Assembly: GCA_016937315.1 (NCBI GenBank)
Contig: JAFGWD010000166.1
Span: 1-6,934 of the forward strand
Direction: 5' to 3'
DNA from: Rhodospirillaceae bacterium
GTDB taxonomy: Bacteria; Pseudomonadota; Alphaproteobacteria; Rhodospirillales; Rhodospirillaceae
DNA: 6,934 bases
Made by a program: the position numbers and the translations under genes. Numbering within the stretch: the first letter of the stretch is position 1; the number at the start of each line of letters is the position of its first letter. This document shows positions 5,728 to 6,934 of this stretch, piece after piece. The notes under the pieces were generated by a model. It saw only the letters and a list, made by a program, of their open reading frames with translations, did not search any database and was not told where the DNA came from.

Positions 5728-6726
5728 ATGACGGCTCTTCCCGCTTCCGATCCACGCCTGCCCATAACCTTGATCACCGGATTTCTGGGCGCAGGGAAAA
5801 GCACCCTGTTGAACGCCTTACTCGGCCACCACGACTTTGCCGATGCTGCGGTTCTGGTCAACGAATTCGGAGACGTCGGAATTGATGCCGCCCTGGTCCG
5901 CGCCGTTGATGGTGCCGTGATCACCTTGTCTACCGGCTGCGTTTGCTGTGCCATGCGTGGCGAACTGATCACCGCTTTGAAAGACCTTCATTTCAAACGT
6001 GTCCGTGGGCAGGTGCCGGAATTTTCCCGTCTGGTAGTCGAAACTTCGGGGCTGGCGGACCCTGCACCAATTCTCGCCACATTTTTGAATGAGCCGGTTC
6101 TCGCCTCCGTCTATCGCATCGACGGCATTGTCACCGTGGTCGATGGCGAACACGGTGCCGCCCACTTAGACACCCGCAACGAAGCCCGCGTTCAGGTTGG
6201 CGTGGCCGATCGCCTGCTGATTTCCAAGGTTGACCGAACCTCCGAGTCTGACCTTACGGCTCTGCGCGAACGCCTGGAACACCTTAACCCGTTTGCCGAA
6301 ACCGTCCTTATGCGTCACGGAGACATCGCACCCAAACAGATCATCGGCTGTTTCGACCCCAGCCGCACCACCATGCTCACTCATCACCACGAGCATGAGC
6401 ATGAGCATGGACACCACCACCCACCACATCTGGCCGATCACCGCGATGGCATGCACACCACGGTTCTGGACATCGTCCCCGGTCAATCTCGTGCGGGTTT
6501 GGAAAGCCGCATCCGCCTATTTCTGACTTTGAACAACGGGCGCATCCTGCGCCTGAAAGGCATTGCACGGTGCGCCGACGGTGGCCTGTGGGCACTGCAC
6601 GGTGTCCGCCATGTCGTCTACCCCGCCCAGGCCTTAGACAGGTGTCCCGCCGATCTGGAAAACCGCATTGTCATCATTGCCGAATCCCCACCCGACGAAA
6701 CCGCAATCTTGACCTCGGCACCTTGA
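5728..6726 (+). CDS. COG0523 (CobW/P47K-like) GTPase, putative metallochaperone
   Basis: Member of the G3E P-loop GTPases that insert or deliver metal ions, such as CobW (cobalt) and ZagA/YeiR-type zinc chaperones. It is cytosolic. Residues 18-26 are GFLGAGKST (Walker A), 44-53 LVNEFGDVGI (switch region typical of the family), 70-74 GCVCC (the CxCC metal-binding motif), 105-112 ETSGLADP (Walker B region), and 166-169 SKVD (guanine-specificity position, usually NKxD or TKxD). A histidine-rich linker follows at 219-231 (HHHEHEHEHGHHH), then a C-terminal CobW_C domain from about 245 (TVLDIV...) to 318. Length, 332 residues, is normal. The AAGGA ribosome site is eight bases from the ATG. No cobalamin genes or Zur box are near, so cobalt versus zinc cannot be chosen. 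Context gives one hint only: the divergent exported protein. Confidence 0.93.
   Translation: MTALPASDPRLPITLITGFLGAGKSTLLNALLGHHDFADAAVLVNEFGDVGIDAALVRAVDGAVITLSTGCVCCAMRGELITALKDLHFKRVRGQVPEFSRLVVETSGLADPAPILATFLNEPVLASVYRIDGIVTVVDGEHGAAHLDTRNEARVQVGVADRLLISKVDRTSESDLTALRERLEHLNPFAETVLMRHGDIAPKQIIGCFDPSRTTMLTHHHEHEHEHGHHHPPHLADHRDGMHTTVLDIVPGQSRAGLESRIRLFLTLNNGRILRLKGIARCADGGLWALHGVRHVVYPAQALDRCPADLENRIVIIAESPPDETAILTSAP
6391..6408 (+). repeat. Triplet tandem repeat GAGCAT x3 within the His-rich linker
   Basis: Three perfect GAGCAT units encode Glu-His-Glu-His-Glu-His. The surrounding codons are mostly CAC/CAT. Such in-frame hexamer repeats can expand or contract without breaking the protein, so the number of metal-binding histidines may vary between strains. 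Confidence 0.8.
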
Positions 6727-6749
6727 GAGAGGCCGTGCTATAAGACTAT

Positions 6750-6768
6750 TAGGACGTAGACTCATAAA
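6750..6768 (+). repeat. 19-bp repeat, copy 2 (insertion-sequence-end-like)
   Basis: TAGGACGTAGACTCATAAA, 18 of 19 identical to 4881-4899 and in the same orientation. It is preceded by T, giving TTAG, again a YTAR/TA-type target. Read on the minus strand it gives Tyr-Glu-Ser-Thr-Ser-stop; copy 1 gives Tyr-Glu-Phe-Thr-Ser-stop. A short C-terminal tail and stop built into the terminal repeat is known in IS5-family transposases. If this is the left end of an element, its body extends past the window edge. Confidence 0.5.
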
Positions 6769-6782
6769 TCCCGCCGAATTGC

Positions 6783-6882
6783 GTTGGTCGCCAAGGGATA
6801 CAATGGCAGGAACCGCCGCGAAGGCGATGCTGGGACATCGGTGAGCGGTGGCGACGAACCAGGGTGTTCCTTGGCGATCAAC
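6783..6882 (+). repeat. Long nested hairpin (possible structured RNA or IS subterminal fold)
   Basis: GTTGGTCGCCAAGGGATAC (6783-6801) pairs with GTGTTCCTTGGCGATCAAC (6864-6882): 19 continuous pairs, three of them G-U. Inside, CCGCCGC (6813-6819) pairs with GCGGTGG (6845-6851), seven pairs with one G-U, and CGATG (6825-6829) pairs with CATCG (6836-6840) around a 6-base loop. The wobble pairs are allowed only in plus-strand RNA; on the minus strand they would be A-C mismatches. This suggests that a plus-strand RNA is the folded form. It starts 15 bases after the IS-like end. The family is not recognised. Confidence 0.6.
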
Positions 6883-6895
6883 CCGGAGGGCCGGG
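6882..6895 (+). repeat. Short perfect hairpin following the nested hairpin
   Basis: CCCGG (6882-6886) and CCGGG (6891-6895) form a perfect 5-bp stem with a 4-base AGGG loop, directly next to the end of the long helix. A further small CGCC-GAA-GGCG stem lies at 6906-6916. There is no T-run, so this is not a terminator. The stacking of stems suggests one larger fold that continues past the edge. Confidence 0.4.
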
Positions 6896-6934
6896 CGATT
6901 TCGTCCGCCGAAGGCGTTGAAAAGCTTGCCCGTA

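Larger units (their letters stand above)
6727..6934. other. Right-edge region without a recognised gene
   Basis: This 208-base stretch follows the COG0523 stop. It contains the second 19-bp IS-like end and a strongly folded segment, described separately. Several frames are open to the edge on both strands, but none has a recognisable start, motif or homologue, and they overlap one another, as expected of GC-rich non-coding DNA. A 13-codon ATG reading at 6803-6844 (plus) lies inside the folded segment and is not considered a gene. No intrinsic terminator for the COG0523 gene was found. Confidence 0.6.

Noticed and set aside
6644..6934. Open minus-strand frames running from the right edge as a gene end
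   Set aside because: They have no recognisable motif, run antisense through the COG0523 gene end or stop within the 19-bp repeat, and several frames are open at once, as is common in GC-rich DNA.

Overview
The window looks like a chromosomal stretch of an alphaproteobacterium, plausibly in or near the Rhodospirillales. The signs are a moderately high GC content, an E. coli-length type of dihydroxy-acid dehydratase, a TRAP transporter, a CAU tRNA of typical alphaproteobacterial form, and a CobW-like COG0523 GTPase. The genus cannot be fixed from the sequence alone.

Left part (1-4847), all read on the minus strand. In order of transcription the genes are dtd (D-aminoacyl-tRNA deacylase), a three-gene TRAP transporter (periplasmic binding protein, small 4-TM subunit, large permease), and the first 358 codons of ilvD, which runs off the left edge. 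The small and large TRAP subunits are one base apart and must be co-transcribed. A stem-loop with a T-rich tail lies between the binding-protein gene and the small-subunit gene. This is the usual place for a partial terminator that lets the binding protein be made in excess. ilvD has its own leader with a candidate promoter and a GC-rich hairpin.

Middle (4848-5160). A 19-bp sequence resembling an insertion-sequence end lies just upstream of dtd. It is followed by an inverted repeat that carries the candidate -35 box of a plus-strand tRNA gene with a CAU anticodon. A 17-bp stem terminator stands right after the tRNA. It is nearly symmetrical, has T-runs on both strands, and also contains the stop codon of the converging minus-strand gene.

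Right part (5153-6726). A short exported protein of unknown function (minus) and a COG0523 GTPase/metallochaperone (plus) diverge from a 131-bp spacer.

Right edge (6727-6934). No gene is recognisable. The 19-bp IS-like end occurs again here in the same orientation (18/19 identical). It is followed by a strongly folded segment: a 19-bp helix with three G-U pairs encloses two nested helices, and a further perfect hairpin comes next. This is the least explained part of the window. It could be the start of an insertion sequence with a structured leader or an IS-associated RNA, but the defining gene would lie beyond the edge.

Most of the window is well-known housekeeping and transport machinery. 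The TRAP substrate, the exported protein, and the repeat plus folded RNA-like segment are the open questions.
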